This document shows, in pieces, positions 42,341-51,842 of a stretch of 64,000 nucleotides of DNA. The DNA is from Micromonospora endophytica. Lineage in GTDB: Bacteria; Actinomycetota; Actinomycetes; Mycobacteriales; Micromonosporaceae. How positions within the stretch are numbered: position 1 is the stretch's first letter; each line of letters starts with the position of its first letter. The stretch spans positions 1-64,000 of the forward strand of contig NZ_POTX01000003.1 of assembly GCF_003236305.1 (NCBI RefSeq). The letters run 5' to 3'. The position numbers were made by a program, and so were the translations under genes. Below the pieces are notes generated by a model. That model ran no database searches. It saw only the letters and a program-made list of their open reading frames with translations, and was not told where the DNA came from.

Positions 42341-45157
42341 TCAGGGCAGCCGCGCCTCTTTGAGTTGCCTGCGGGAGGTGATGCCGAGTTTGCCGAAGAT
42401 GTTGCGTAGGTGGGCTTCGATGGTGCGGGGGCTGAGGAACAGTTGTGTGCCGACCTCCCGGGAGGTCGCCCCGTTGGCTACCAGCCGGGCGATGTGGAGC
42501 TCGTGGGCGGTGAGGGCGTCGGCAGGTTGGGCGGTCCGCTTGCGGGGGTGCTCGCCGGTGGCGCGCAGTTCGCGGGCGGCCCGCTCGGCGAACGCGTCCG
42601 CGCCCATGTCCGACAACAGCTCGTAGGCGGTGCGGAGTTGTTCGCGCGCGTCGCGGCGGCGACCCTCGCGGCGCAGCCACTCGCCGTAGACGAGGTGGGC
42701 ACGGGCCAGGTGGGTGGCCACCCGGCACTGCCCGAGCCGCTCGATTGCCTCGCGGTACTGCTCTTCGGCAGCCGGCCCGGTGCTGATCAGCGCTCGCGAG
42801 CGAGCTTTCAACCCGAGCGCCCACGGGGTGCCGCTGGCGCGGGCTCGGGATTCGAGTAGCTCCATCGCCGTGGCGGCGCGTTCGGGCTGGCCTGAGCGGA
42901 CGGCCGCCTCGATCAGCTCAGGCAGGGCAATACTGCTGAAGGTCAACTCGTCATACTCGACCGGCGGTGTCGCGGCGGCAAGCGCGTCGTCGTAGTTGCC
43001 CAGACCGTTGTGCAGCACTGCCAGAGAGATCTGGGCCAGGCCGATCGTTGCGCCCTCACCCCGCCCCCTCGCCTCCCTGACCATGGCCTCGTACAGCTCC
43101 GAGGTTTCGGGCCGGCGGCCGCGCCAGGAGGCCAGGGTGAGTCTGGCGTTGGGCAGCGGCGGGGCCCCCGTCGCCTGCGTGATCGCCTGTTCCTCCGCAA
43201 CCAGCTCGGTGGCGCGGGCCGTCTCGCCGGTTAGCACAAGCACGGAGGTGAGGGCGTTGAGCGCGGCCGGAAGCGTGGCCAGCGCGCCCGTTTCGCGGGC
43301 GAGCCTGACACCTCGGCTGGCCAGGACGTAGATCGCCTCGTCGTCCCAGAGCATTGCCGCGATGTGGCAGGCCAACCAGAGCCAGCTGCGGTTGTCGTCA
43401 TCGGCGGGGGAGTCGTGGTTGCACAACGACTCCAGGGCCTGCTGCAGGGTAGGAACACTCGCCTCGAAACCCTGTGTGAACCTGATGGCCAGTCCGTCCA
43501 ACAGGAGATCGATTGGCCGGGGCGGTGTCGGCGGTGCGGGCGCGGCTCGGGCGGCCTCGGCCGCTTCCTGCAACCATCGCCCATGGCCGAGGCGGCCGGC
43601 GTGGAAGGATGCCTGCAGCGCGTGTAGGTAGGTCTCGCGGGCCAGGGGCGGGTCCAGCGGGGTAAGTTTCTTGGCGGCGTCGAGCAGCATTTTTGGCGCA
43701 TCGCTGCCCCGCGTGGTGTGGAACGTGATCCGGGCGCGCAGCAACTCCAGGTGGGCGCGTTGCAGGGCGTCGAGCGGTCCGGCCGCCGCCTCCGCCAGTA
43801 GCGTCAGGCTGTCGTCGGGCGCGCCTGCCTCGTGCTTGGCGTGTGCGGCTTTGAGTGCCCGGCTCGCGCGGACGGTGGGCTGAGGAGTCAGTTCGGCGGC
43901 CTGCTGGAGGAACGCGGCTGCGGCGGCCAGTCCGCCGCGGGCGCGGGCCCGGTCGGCTGATTGCTCAAGTTCGGCAGCAGCGTCCTCGTCGGTGCCCAAG
44001 ACCGATTGTGCGCGGTGCCAGGCGCGCCGGTCCGGGTCGGTCTGTGGGTCGGTGGCGGCGGCCAGCGCGCCGTGGACGCGGCGCCGGTCGGGTGGTGTGG
44101 CGGTTCGGTAGACGGCTGAGCGGACGAGGGGGTGGCGGAATCTCACGCGGGTGTCGGTCGTCAGCAGGCTCGCTGTCTCGGCTGCGTCGGCTGCGTGGGG
44201 GTCGATGCCGAGTTGGGCGGTGGCGTGCCACAGCAGGGCCACGTCGCCGGTTGGCTCGGCGGCGGCGACCAGCAGGAGTAGTTGGGTGTCGGGGGGCAGG
44301 TTGCTGGAGCGGCGCCGGAATTCGTCCTCGATGCGGTGTGGGACGCTGAGGGTGTCGGGCAGTTCGAACCCGCCGGCCAGGTGCGTCGGCGGCGCGCTGC
44401 GGGGCAGTTCCAGCAGCGCCAGCGGGTTGCCGCGTGCTTCGGCGATGATCCGGTCGCGTACTCCGACGTCGAGCGGTGCGCGGACGGCTGAGGCCAGCAA
44501 CTCCCGTGCATCGCTCTCGCCGAGCCCGTCCAGGCGTAGCTCAGGCAGCCCGGCGAACGGGCGAACGTCGCTCGCGTCGGCGTCGCGCAGCGCGAACATC
44601 AGCGCCATCCGCTCGGCCGCCACCCGGCGTGCCACGAACGCCAGGACTTGCGCGGAGGCCTCGTCCAGCCATTGGGCGTCGTCGACGAGGCACAACAGCG
44701 GCCCGTTCTCGGCGACCTCGGCCAGCAGGTTGAGGGTGGCCAGCCCGACCAGGAACCGGTCCGGTGCCGCCCCGCCGCGTAAGCCGAATGCCACGAGCAG
44801 GGCAGCCTGCTGTGGCTCGGGCAGCGCATCCGCGTGGGCCAGCAGCGGCGCGCACAGCTGGTGCAAGCCGGCGAACGCGAACTGCCTTTCAGGCTTCACC
44901 CCGACCGAGTTCTCCACCCGGAACCCCGATGCAGCCGCGACGTCACGGGTGTGATCGAGGATCGCGGTCTTCCCGATGCCCGCTTCCCCCCGCATCACGA
45001 CAGCCCCACTGCGTCCGGCCTGTGCCTGGGCGAGTAGGTGTTCGATGGCGGCGCGCTCTGCGCGCCGGCCCAGGAGGCCGGTCACTTCGCTCCCACCCGA
45101 GGTTGGAAGAGCTCCGACAGGATCGGAGTAGGTAGTTGTCACCGATGGGAATCGCAA
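42341..45157 (-). CDS. LAL-type LuxR-family regulator, paralogue 1
   Basis: Up to 938 residues. The AAA-type ATPase has Walker A RGEAGIGKTAIL near 57-68 and Walker B LLCLVDDAQWLDEASAQ. The centre is TPR-like. The C-terminal HTH is LTAHELHIARLVANGATSREVGTQLFLSPRTIEAHLRNIFGKLG. The start is uncertain: TTG at 45157 has AGGAAGGA very close, while GTG at 45085 (VTGLLGRRAER) has a well-spaced GGGAG and matches the paralogues better. Closely related to the gene at 53630, with which it shares a 231-bp identical block. Target genes probably include the divergent hydrolase operon. Confidence 0.88.
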   Translation of the reverse strand: MRFPSVTTTYSDPVGALPTSGGSEVTGLLGRRAERAAIEHLLAQAQAGRSGAVVMRGEAGIGKTAILDHTRDVAAASGFRVENSVGVKPERQFAFAGLHQLCAPLLAHADALPEPQQAALLVAFGLRGGAAPDRFLVGLATLNLLAEVAENGPLLCLVDDAQWLDEASAQVLAFVARRVAAERMALMFALRDADASDVRPFAGLPELRLDGLGESDARELLASAVRAPLDVGVRDRIIAEARGNPLALLELPRSAPPTHLAGGFELPDTLSVPHRIEDEFRRRSSNLPPDTQLLLLVAAAEPTGDVALLWHATAQLGIDPHAADAAETASLLTTDTRVRFRHPLVRSAVYRTATPPDRRRVHGALAAATDPQTDPDRRAWHRAQSVLGTDEDAAAELEQSADRARARGGLAAAAAFLQQAAELTPQPTVRASRALKAAHAKHEAGAPDDSLTLLAEAAAGPLDALQRAHLELLRARITFHTTRGSDAPKMLLDAAKKLTPLDPPLARETYLHALQASFHAGRLGHGRWLQEAAEAARAAPAPPTPPRPIDLLLDGLAIRFTQGFEASVPTLQQALESLCNHDSPADDDNRSWLWLACHIAAMLWDDEAIYVLASRGVRLARETGALATLPAALNALTSVLVLTGETARATELVAEEQAITQATGAPPLPNARLTLASWRGRRPETSELYEAMVREARGRGEGATIGLAQISLAVLHNGLGNYDDALAAATPPVEYDELTFSSIALPELIEAAVRSGQPERAATAMELLESRARASGTPWALGLKARSRALISTGPAAEEQYREAIERLGQCRVATHLARAHLVYGEWLRREGRRRDAREQLRTAYELLSDMGADAFAERAARELRATGEHPRKRTAQPADALTAHELHIARLVANGATSREVGTQLFLSPRTIEAHLRNIFGKLGITSRRQLKEARLP

Positions 45158-45211
45158 TCCTTCCTGATCTCGGCCGCTACGGCAACAGCGACCAGCTCGT
45201 TTGCGGCGCAG

Positions 45212-45258
45212 TGCGCTGAGGTGAGAGCTAAGGCGTTTATACCGACGCGAAGGTGCCG
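45212..45258 (+). repeat. 48-bp repeat, copy 1, upstream of hydrolase operon
   Basis: TGCGCTGAGGTGAGAGCTAAGG followed by CGTTT and ATACCGACGCGAAGGTGCCG. The copy at 59609 is identical over the last 20 bp and most of the first 22. A diverged copy is at 57067. It lies between the divergent LAL gene and an alpha/beta hydrolase gene. Confidence 0.7.
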
Positions 45259-45298
45259 CCCATGACGGAAGTCTTGAGCCGAGACGAAAGGATTCGCG

Positions 45299-45355
45299 AT
45301 GTCCGTTGCGGTAGTGCCAGCAGACGACCGTCAGCAGTCGAGGTGCGGGGCATGA
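45299..45355 (+). CDS. Possible 18-residue leader peptide
   Basis: ATG 45299 follows GAAAGGA with good spacing and gives MSVAVVPADDRQQSRCGA. Its TGA (45353-45355) overlaps the ATG of the secreted hydrolase (ATGA). Such an arrangement would couple translation of the hydrolase to the leader. There is no other support, and it could be chance. Confidence 0.35.
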   Translation: MSVAVVPADDRQQSRCGA

Positions 45356-46917
45356 AGTTGCGTCGAAGCGTGGCCGTCATCGTCGTCACCGGGATTGCCG
45401 CGTCGCTGGCGGCGGCACCGGCGCAGGCCCGTGGTCCGGCAGCGCGGGTGGAGTGGGGCGTGTGTCCCGGGGAGGTCGCGGCTGTCTCACCCCTGTTGCA
45501 GTGCGCGACGGTGCCGGTGCCGTTGGACTACCGCGATCCCGACGGTGCCAAGATCGACATTCTGGTGTCGCGCATCGCCAGTGCGAAGCCGGCGCAGCGT
45601 CGTGGCATTCTCCTGACCAATCCAGGAGGGCCGGGTGCCTCGGGACTGACGATGCCGGCGGACCTGGTCGGGTTGGGTTTGCCGAGCAGCGTGTCGGACA
45701 GCTACGACCTGATCGGCCTGGATCCCCGCGGGGTCGGGCATTCGGCCCCGGTGAGCTGCGGCTTCACCGGCGAGCTGGACTATTTCAGCAACGTTCCGCC
45801 GTACGCGGTCGACGACGCGGCGGTCATCGAGCGGGCGAGGACCGTGCAGGCGGCGGCTGAATGGTGTGCGGCCAACGACACCGAGGGGCGACTGCGGCAT
45901 ATCACGACTGCGAACACGGCCCGTGACCTGGACACGATTCGGGCCGCGCTCGGCGAGGCGAAGGCCAGCTTCGTCGGTTGGTCGTACGGGACGGCGTTGG
46001 GTGCCGCGTACGTGTCGATGTTCCCGGATACCACCGATCGGGTCGTGCTCGACAGCAACCTCGGCGACACCCACCTCGACTATGCCGCGCAGCGCCGGTA
46101 CGCCCTGGGTGTGGAGCAGACGTTCCCGGATTTCGCGGCGTGGGCGGCGGCCCGGCATGGCGCCTACGGCCTGGGCCGTACCCCGGCACAGGTACGCAAG
46201 ACCTACTTCCGGCTCGCCGAACGGCTGGACGAGGTGCCGGTGGGTGTCGTCACCGGGGCGGTTTTCCGGTTCACCACCTTCGCGTCGCTCTACGGGAAGG
46301 TCAACTATCCGGCGCTGGCACGGTACTTCCAGGAGCTGCTGCACGCCGATGACGCGGCGGTGAGCGGGCCGGGCGATCCGGTCGAGACGCCGCCGGAGGT
46401 GCTGCCCTGGGACAACTTCTTGTCGGCGTTCCTCGCCGTGACCTGCAACGACGTCAACTGGCCCGAGGACGTCAACACCTACCGGAGCGCGGTCGCCACC
46501 GACCGCAAGCGATACCCGATGTACGGCGCGGCCAGCGCGAACATCACCCCCTGCGCGTACTGGGCGTACGAGCCGTCCGAGCCGCCGGTGCGGATCAACG
46601 ACAAGGGGCCGCGCAACGTGCTGCTCGTGCAGAACCTGCGCGACCCGGGCACGCCGCACCGAGGTGGCGAGCTGCTTCGGGAGAAGTTCGCCAAGCGCTC
46701 CCGGCTGGTCAGCGTCGACGGCAGCGGCCACGGCGTCTACGTGTACGGCGACAACGCGTGCGCGCTGAACGTGACCACGGCGTACCTGGTCGACGGCACG
46801 ATGCCGAAAGACACCCGCTGCGGCCCCGCGACCCGCAGGCTCGACGATGCCGCCGCCCAGCAGCGCGCCGACACCCTCGACCAACTGCACCGCCGGAACG
46901 CTCCACGTCTCCACTAG
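45352..46917 (+). CDS. Secreted alpha/beta hydrolase, tripeptidyl-aminopeptidase-like
   Basis: 521 residues. An N-terminal signal peptide (KLRRSVAVIVVTGIAASLAAAPAQA, cleavage after about residue 26) is followed by an alpha/beta hydrolase of the SlpD/SlpE/TAP-like family. The oxyanion region is LLTNPGGPGASG, the nucleophile is in VGWSYGTALG (about Ser211), Asp in VQNLRDPGTP and His in DGSGHGVYVYGDNAC. The TAP-C-like end has paired Cys. Probably exported and active on small peptides or amides outside the cell. Start chosen at ATG 45352 because the signal peptide begins there. Confidence 0.85.
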   Translation: MKLRRSVAVIVVTGIAASLAAAPAQARGPAARVEWGVCPGEVAAVSPLLQCATVPVPLDYRDPDGAKIDILVSRIASAKPAQRRGILLTNPGGPGASGLTMPADLVGLGLPSSVSDSYDLIGLDPRGVGHSAPVSCGFTGELDYFSNVPPYAVDDAAVIERARTVQAAAEWCAANDTEGRLRHITTANTARDLDTIRAALGEAKASFVGWSYGTALGAAYVSMFPDTTDRVVLDSNLGDTHLDYAAQRRYALGVEQTFPDFAAWAAARHGAYGLGRTPAQVRKTYFRLAERLDEVPVGVVTGAVFRFTTFASLYGKVNYPALARYFQELLHADDAAVSGPGDPVETPPEVLPWDNFLSAFLAVTCNDVNWPEDVNTYRSAVATDRKRYPMYGAASANITPCAYWAYEPSEPPVRINDKGPRNVLLVQNLRDPGTPHRGGELLREKFAKRSRLVSVDGSGHGVYVYGDNACALNVTTAYLVDGTMPKDTRCGPATRRLDDAAAQQRADTLDQLHRRNAPRLH

Positions 46918-46956
46918 ATGTCGGAGTTGGCCGAGACAGTTAAGGAGTTGCCCACG

Positions 46957-48027
46957 ATGGATGCATCGCGGATCGAGTTCGGTATCGACAGTTTCGGAGA
47001 CCGTCCCCGGGATGACCGGGGGGAGATCGTGTCGCACGCGCAGGCGATCCGCGCGGCAGTGGCCGAGGCTGTGCTGGCCGACCAGGTCGGCATCGACGTG
47101 GTCGCATTGGGCGAGCACCACCGGCCGGAGTACGCGATCTCCAGTCCGGAGACGGTGCTCGCCGGCATCGCGACCGTCACGAAGCGCATCCGGCTCGCGT
47201 CGGGAGTGACGGTGCTGTCCTCGGATGATCCGGTGCGGGTGTTCCAGCGCTTCGCCACTGTCGATGCGCTCTCCAACGGTCGTGCCGAGGTGATCCTCGG
47301 GCGAGGATCGTTCACCGAGTCGTTCCCGTTGTTCGGGTACGACCTGAAGGACTACGAGGTGCTGTTCGAGGAGAAGATCGATCTGTTCCACCGACTCCTG
47401 GACGAGAAACCGGTGACCTGGGAGGGCACCACGCGCGCCGCCCTACGGGACGCGGACGTCTACCCGAAGACGGACTCGGGACGTCTGAACACCTGGGTGG
47501 GAGTGGGTGGCACGCCGCAGTCGGTGCTTCGCGCCGCGCGCTACGGGTTCCGGCTCATGCTCGCCATCATCGGTGGCGCACCTGATCGCTTCGCTCCGTA
47601 CGTGGATCTGTACCGGCGGGCGCACCAGCAGCTCGGCACGACCGCTGCGCCGGTTGGGGTGCACTCGCCCGGCTTCGTCGCCCCGACCGACGAACAGGCC
47701 AGGGAATTGTTCTACCCCGGCTACCGGGAGATCCGCGATCGGATTGGCGCGTTGCGCGGTTGGCCGCCGCTCCAGCAGCGGGAGTTCGATGCCGACGTGG
47801 CGCACGGCTCGCTCTACGTCGGCTCGGTCGAGACCGTCGCGGCGAGGATCGCCCGCGCGATCCAGGTGCTGGATGTGGGCCGTTTCGACATGATCTACTC
47901 CGCCGCCGGGACGGTCTCCGCCGCCGCGCGGATGCGGTCGGTCGAGCTGTACGGCACGAAGGTCATCCCGCGGGTACGCGAGCTGCTGGCCGAGCAGTCC
48001 GCGGACCCCGCGCGGGTGACCCGGTGA
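46957..48027 (+). CDS. LLM-class flavin-dependent oxidoreductase
   Basis: A luciferase-like monooxygenase (FMN or F420-dependent), 356 residues from ATG 46957, which follows AAGGAG; an ATG at 46918 right after the previous stop is also possible. Features are [15 protein letters not shown] near the N-terminus, [54 protein letters not shown] and [18 protein letters not shown]. Its stop overlaps the next gene, a dinucleotide-binding F420/NADP-type oxidoreductase, which could supply or recycle reduced cofactor. Confidence 0.88.
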   Translation: MDASRIEFGIDSFGDRPRDDRGEIVSHAQAIRAAVAEAVLADQVGIDVVALGEHHRPEYAISSPETVLAGIATVTKRIRLASGVTVLSSDDPVRVFQRFATVDALSNGRAEVILGRGSFTESFPLFGYDLKDYEVLFEEKIDLFHRLLDEKPVTWEGTTRAALRDADVYPKTDSGRLNTWVGVGGTPQSVLRAARYGFRLMLAIIGGAPDRFAPYVDLYRRAHQQLGTTAAPVGVHSPGFVAPTDEQARELFYPGYREIRDRIGALRGWPPLQQREFDADVAHGSLYVGSVETVAARIARAIQVLDVGRFDMIYSAAGTVSAAARMRSVELYGTKVIPRVRELLAEQSADPARVTR

Positions 48028-48761
48028 TCTCGCAGGTCACCACCATCGGCATCCTGGGCGCCGGGAAGGTTGGCACGGTCCTGGCCCGCCTGGCTGTCGC
48101 CGCAGGCTATCGCGTCCTGATCTCCGGCTCCGGAGATCCTGCCAGGATCGCGTTGACCATCGAGGTGCTGACCCCCGGTGCCACCGCCGGGTGGCCGACC
48201 GAGGTCGCGGCAACCGCGGACGTGGTGATCCTCGCGCTCCCACTCAGCAAGCACCGCAACCTCCCGGCAGACGAGCTGCGGGGCAGACTCGTCGTGGATG
48301 CGATGAACCACTGGTGGGAGATCGACGGTCCCCGTGACACGATCGTCGAGCCCGGCGTGTCTTCGAGCGATGCCGTGCAGCGGTTCCTGCCGGGCGCTCG
48401 TGTCGTCAAAAGCCTGAACCACATGGGCTATCACGACCTCGAGGACGAGGCTCGTCCCGCAGGGCAGGCCGGGCGTAAGGCGATCGCGGTCGCTGGCGAC
48501 TCTGCCGAGGACGTCGGTGTGGTGTCACAACTCATCAACGCGTTCGGATTCGACGCCGTGGCGATCGGCTCCCTCGCGGCCGGCACCCGCCTCGAGCCCG
48601 GGACTGCTGCATTCGGCGCGAATGTCGAGGCCGCCGAGCTGCGAACCCTCACCGCAGTCGGCCGGGCCGCTGGTACGCGAGGCCCCGCTGACAGCCTCCG
48701 CGAGAACCTGAGGAGGGGGCCGTTGTCGATGGCTGTATCCGGCAGCGCTCGGTGCTCGTGA
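48024..48761 (+). CDS. NADPH-dependent F420 reductase-like Rossmann protein
   Basis: 245 residues starting at GTG 48024, overlapping the previous stop (GTGA). The dinucleotide motif [16 protein letters not shown] is at 9-24. [30 protein letters not shown] and [18 protein letters not shown] match F420-dependent NADP oxidoreductase-like proteins. This family also includes NADP-binding proteins without demonstrated F420 use, so the cofactor is uncertain. Operon context with an LLM enzyme favours a redox partner role. Confidence 0.82.
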   Translation: MISQVTTIGILGAGKVGTVLARLAVAAGYRVLISGSGDPARIALTIEVLTPGATAGWPTEVAATADVVILALPLSKHRNLPADELRGRLVVDAMNHWWEIDGPRDTIVEPGVSSSDAVQRFLPGARVVKSLNHMGYHDLEDEARPAGQAGRKAIAVAGDSAEDVGVVSQLINAFGFDAVAIGSLAAGTRLEPGTAAFGANVEAAELRTLTAVGRAAGTRGPADSLRENLRRGPLSMAVSGSARCS

Positions 48762-48805
48762 CCGGTCATCGATGTCACTGATCACTTACCACCAGGAAGG
48801 ACCCC

Positions 48806-49531
48806 ATGACCGCGATGGTGATCGAGAAGCCCGACTTCGCCGGGTTGCGCGCGATGTACATCAACTGCACCCTCAACCGTTCCCCCGGCCGTAGCCACAC
48901 TCAGGGGGTGGTCGACCGCAGTGTGGCGATCATGGAGGCGAACGGGGTCAGTGTGGACCAGATTCGCGCCGTCGATCACGACATCGCCACCGGTGTCCGG
49001 CCCGATATGACCGAGCACGGGTGGGACAGCGACGAGTGGCCTGCGTTGCTGACCCGGGTGTTGGCGGCCGACATTCTGGTCATCGCGGGGCCGATCTGGC
49101 TGGGTGACAACAGTTCGGTGACCCGTCGGGTGATCGAGCGGCTCTACGGCTACTCGGGCGTGCTCAACGAGCAGGGCCAGTACGCCTACTACGGGCGGGT
49201 CGGTGGCTGTCTGCTCACCGGCAACGAGGACGGCCTGAAGCACTGTGCGATGAGCATCCTTTACAGCTTGCAGCACATCGGCTTCACCGTACCGCCGCAG
49301 GCCGACGCGGGCTGGCTCGGTGAGGTCGGCCCCGGGCCGTCCTACCTCGACGAGGGTTCCGGCGGGCCGGAGAACGACTTCACCAACCGCAACACCGCGT
49401 TCATGACCTACAACCTGCTCCACCTCGCGTCGATGATCCGTCGTGCCGGAGGGTTCCCGGCCTACGGCAACCAGCGCACTGCCTGGGACGCCGGAGCCCA
49501 TCCGTACGCCGCCAACCCCGAATACCGCTGA
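48806..49531 (+). CDS. NADPH-dependent FMN reductase / flavodoxin-like protein
   Basis: 241 residues. MYINCTLNRSPGRSHTQGVVDRSV is the phosphate-binding loop of the flavodoxin-like FMN reductases. ADILVIAGPIWLGDNSSVTRRVIERLYGYSG and GGCLLTGNEDGLKHCAMSIL continue the fold. ATG 48806 follows AGGAAGG. Third redox gene in the run 46957-49531; may deliver reduced flavin to the LLM oxidoreductase. Confidence 0.85.
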   Translation: MTAMVIEKPDFAGLRAMYINCTLNRSPGRSHTQGVVDRSVAIMEANGVSVDQIRAVDHDIATGVRPDMTEHGWDSDEWPALLTRVLAADILVIAGPIWLGDNSSVTRRVIERLYGYSGVLNEQGQYAYYGRVGGCLLTGNEDGLKHCAMSILYSLQHIGFTVPPQADAGWLGEVGPGPSYLDEGSGGPENDFTNRNTAFMTYNLLHLASMIRRAGGFPAYGNQRTAWDAGAHPYAANPEYR

Positions 49532-49579
49532 CCCGACGACCGTCACCTCTCGGTGACAGCGCCAAGGATGTGAGTAGCG

Positions 49580-50521
49580 ATGACAAGCCCGGCAACGACG
49601 AGCTGGCCGAGCCTGCGGGTCTCGGACTGGACCGACACCCGCGACACCCTGCACATGTGGACCCAGATCGTGGGCAAGATCCGCATGGCCCATGCCCCGC
49701 TGCTCAACCACTGGTGGCAGGTGACCCTGTACGTGAGCCCGCGCGGGTTGACCACGTCCGCGATCCCGTACGGCACGGGAGCCTTCGAGATCGAGTTCGA
49801 CTTCATCGGTCACCGGCTCGACGTTCGCAGCAGCAGCGGCGACACGCGGAGCCTTCCGTTGCGGCCGATGCCGGTCGCCGAGTTCTACTCGCGGGTCATG
49901 GCCATGCTCGACGAACTCGGGATCGAGGCGCCGATCCGGCCGCATCCCAATGAGGTCGATCCGGCGATCCCGTTCGCCGAGGACCACCACCACGCCTCCT
50001 ACGACGGTGAGGCCGCCGGCCTGTTCTGGCGACAGTTGTTGCAGGCGAACCGGGTGGTCGGCGAGTTCCGGTCACACTTCGTGGGCAAGGTCAGCCCGGT
50101 GCACTTCTTCTGGGGCGGGATGGATCTGGCCTGCACCCGCTTCTCCGGCCGGTCGGCCCCACCCCATCCCGGCGGAGTGCCCAACTGCGGGGACTGGGTC
50201 ATGGTCGAGGGCTACTCCCGGGAGCTGTCCAGCTGCGGGTTCTGGCCCGGCGGCGGTGCGGAAGGCGCCTTCTACTCCTACGCCTACCCCGCACCGGACG
50301 GGTTCGCCGAGCAGCAGATCGGCCCCGACGGCGCGTACTTCAGCACCGAGTTCCAACAGTTCCTGCTGCCCTACGAGGTTGCCCGCGCCGCACCGGACCC
50401 CGACCGCGCGGTCGCCGAGTTCCTTCGCACCACCTACGAGGCCGCCGCGGACCTCGGGAACTGGGACCGCCCCGCCTTGGAGGACAACCCGTTCCGCTGG
50501 CACCACACCCCGGCGGTCTAG
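49580..50521 (+). CDS. DUF5996 family protein
   Basis: 313 residues with WPSLRVSDWTDTRDTLHMWTQIVGKIRMA at the start, HWWQVTLYVSPRGLTTSAIPYG, HFFWGGMDLACTRFSGR and a C-terminal GPDGAYFSTEFQQFLLPYE. These match the widespread DUF5996 family, of unknown function. No signal peptide or membrane segment. 48 bp after the flavoprotein gene and probably in the same transcript. Confidence 0.85.
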   Translation: MTSPATTSWPSLRVSDWTDTRDTLHMWTQIVGKIRMAHAPLLNHWWQVTLYVSPRGLTTSAIPYGTGAFEIEFDFIGHRLDVRSSSGDTRSLPLRPMPVAEFYSRVMAMLDELGIEAPIRPHPNEVDPAIPFAEDHHHASYDGEAAGLFWRQLLQANRVVGEFRSHFVGKVSPVHFFWGGMDLACTRFSGRSAPPHPGGVPNCGDWVMVEGYSRELSSCGFWPGGGAEGAFYSYAYPAPDGFAEQQIGPDGAYFSTEFQQFLLPYEVARAAPDPDRAVAEFLRTTYEAAADLGNWDRPALEDNPFRWHHTPAV

Positions 50522-50593
50522 CTGAGCCGCAGATCTCCCTCGAAGTCGATCCTGGCCAACTCGGCAGGAGATGACGCTCAGCGTGGAATAGGC

Positions 50594-50631
50594 GTTGGTC
50601 AGTTGGCCAGAACAAACGGGGGCTGACCAAC
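50594..50631 (+). promoter_or_regulatory. Inverted repeat upstream of the GNAT-MoaF-SnoaL genes
   Basis: GTTGGTCAG and CTGACCAAC, 9 bp each, separated by 20 bp, ending 32 bp before the GNAT start. It could be an operator or a weak hairpin. Confidence 0.35.
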
Positions 50632-50663
50632 CCGTATCGGAGATGAAATCTGATGGAGGACAC

Positions 50664-50972
50664 ATGGCAGTGCATGTGAAGGATGTCCCCGAAGCAAAAC
50701 AGTACGAAGCTCGGGTCGAGGGAGAGTCCAAGGTCGCGGGCATCGCGCAGTACATCCGCACCGCGGAACTCATCGCGTTCGTACACACCGAGGTCTCGCC
50801 GGAGTACGAGGGCAGGGGAGTGGGGGCGGCCCTGGCCCGCGCCGGCCTCGACGAGGCCCGCGCGGCGAACCTGCTGGTCCTGCCCACCTGCCCGTTCTTC
50901 GCGGGGTGGATCGCCCGGCACCCCGAGTACCAGGACCTGGTGTACCAGTCCCGCAGCAGAGTCAGCGACTGA
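50664..50972 (+). CDS. Short GNAT-family acetyltransferase (YidJ/NATA1-like)
   Basis: 102 residues from ATG 50664 (GGAGG six bases before). The acetyl-CoA loop region is SPEYEGRGVGAALARAGLDEARA, preceded by LIAFVHTEV, and the end is CPFFAGWIARHPEYQDLV. This is the minimal N-acetyltransferase (Acetyltransf_CG) fold found in many bacteria; substrates are unknown. Followed by MoaF-like and SnoaL-like genes in close order. Confidence 0.88.
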   Translation: MAVHVKDVPEAKQYEARVEGESKVAGIAQYIRTAELIAFVHTEVSPEYEGRGVGAALARAGLDEARAANLLVLPTCPFFAGWIARHPEYQDLVYQSRSRVSD

Positions 50973-51025
50973 AGTGCAAGGTACGCGCAGAGCGCACCCA
51001 GACCAGGTGCAGAGGGAAGGACGTC

Positions 51026-51337
51026 ATGACTGAGCTTGTGATCGGCAGAAGCTACCGGTTCAACCTGGGTGAACTGAAGGTCCGGTTCACCTTTGATTCG
51101 CAGACACAGGGCAGCTTCGTCGTCGAGAACGGTGGTGGGCTTGCGCCCGACGGTCACGCGGAGACCGTGAAGCTGGACCTGAGGAAGATCCGCGACGGCG
51201 TCTACTTGAATTCGTGGACGGAGGCCAGCGGTGCCACCGTCACCCACGTCGAGGATTTCGCCAACGCGACGCTGTATTCCAACGTGACTGTCGGCGGCAC
51301 TCTCTACAACTTTGTCGGGACTATCGAGGAGGCATGA
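51026..51337 (+). CDS. MoaF-like small beta-barrel protein
   Basis: 103 residues: GRSYRFNLGELKVRFTFDS, GSFVVENGGGLAPDG, VKLDLRKIRDGVYLNSWTEASGATVTHVEDFANATLYSNVT. The strand-rich pattern is that of MoaF-related calycin-like proteins. ATG 51026 is preceded by GAGGGAAGG. The stop overlaps the following SnoaL gene (ATGA), so they form a pair. Probably binds a small ligand; function not known. Confidence 0.65.
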   Translation: MTELVIGRSYRFNLGELKVRFTFDSQTQGSFVVENGGGLAPDGHAETVKLDLRKIRDGVYLNSWTEASGATVTHVEDFANATLYSNVTVGGTLYNFVGTIEEA

Positions 51338-51729
51338 CCATGGCCGCGAACACGGCGACTGACCAGGCTCAACGCAATACCGAAATCGTACTGACCGCCA
51401 TGCGAGAACTCTTCGCCGAGAAGGACATCACGGCGCTCGACCGGTACTGGTCTGAGCCTTACGTCCAGCACAGTCCGCAGATGGCCAACGGTCTGGACAC
51501 GCTACGCGCCGTCGTGCCGGGTCTGGAGGGCTTCTCCTGGGAGCCGAAGCGGATCGCCGCACAGGGCGACCTCGTATTCACCCACAGCATCGTCCATGGC
51601 TGGGCACCGAACCCGGTCGTCATCGTTGACATCTTCCGGCTCGAAAATGGCCGTATCGTCGAACACTGGGATGTCATTCAGGACTTTACCTCTCCCGAAG
51701 CGACCGTCACCGGTAACCCGATGATCTGA
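51334..51729 (+). CDS. SnoaL-like (NTF2-fold) protein
   Basis: 131 residues. AMRELFAEKDITALDRYWSEPYVQHSPQMANGLDTLRAVV and VVIVDIFRLENGRIVEHWDVIQDF are characteristic of SnoaL-like predicted ester cyclases of the NTF2 fold. The HWD at the end contains residues that line the pocket in the family. Start overlaps the MoaF-like stop. Function open. Confidence 0.85.
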   Translation: MTMAANTATDQAQRNTEIVLTAMRELFAEKDITALDRYWSEPYVQHSPQMANGLDTLRAVVPGLEGFSWEPKRIAAQGDLVFTHSIVHGWAPNPVVIVDIFRLENGRIVEHWDVIQDFTSPEATVTGNPMI

Positions 51730-51842
51730 CACTCCGTAGGTGGAAGAGGGGCGGATCCGGCACCCGTTCCTTCCCACCGAACCACCGACCCCGACCTCGG
51801 TCGAAGGCTCGGCGCGGACAAGCTGAGACAAGGAGACGAGCA

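Noticed and set aside
45487-47391. 634-codon minus-strand frame opposite the secreted hydrolase
   Set aside because: No domain; shadow of the codon bias of the hydrolase and LLM genes.
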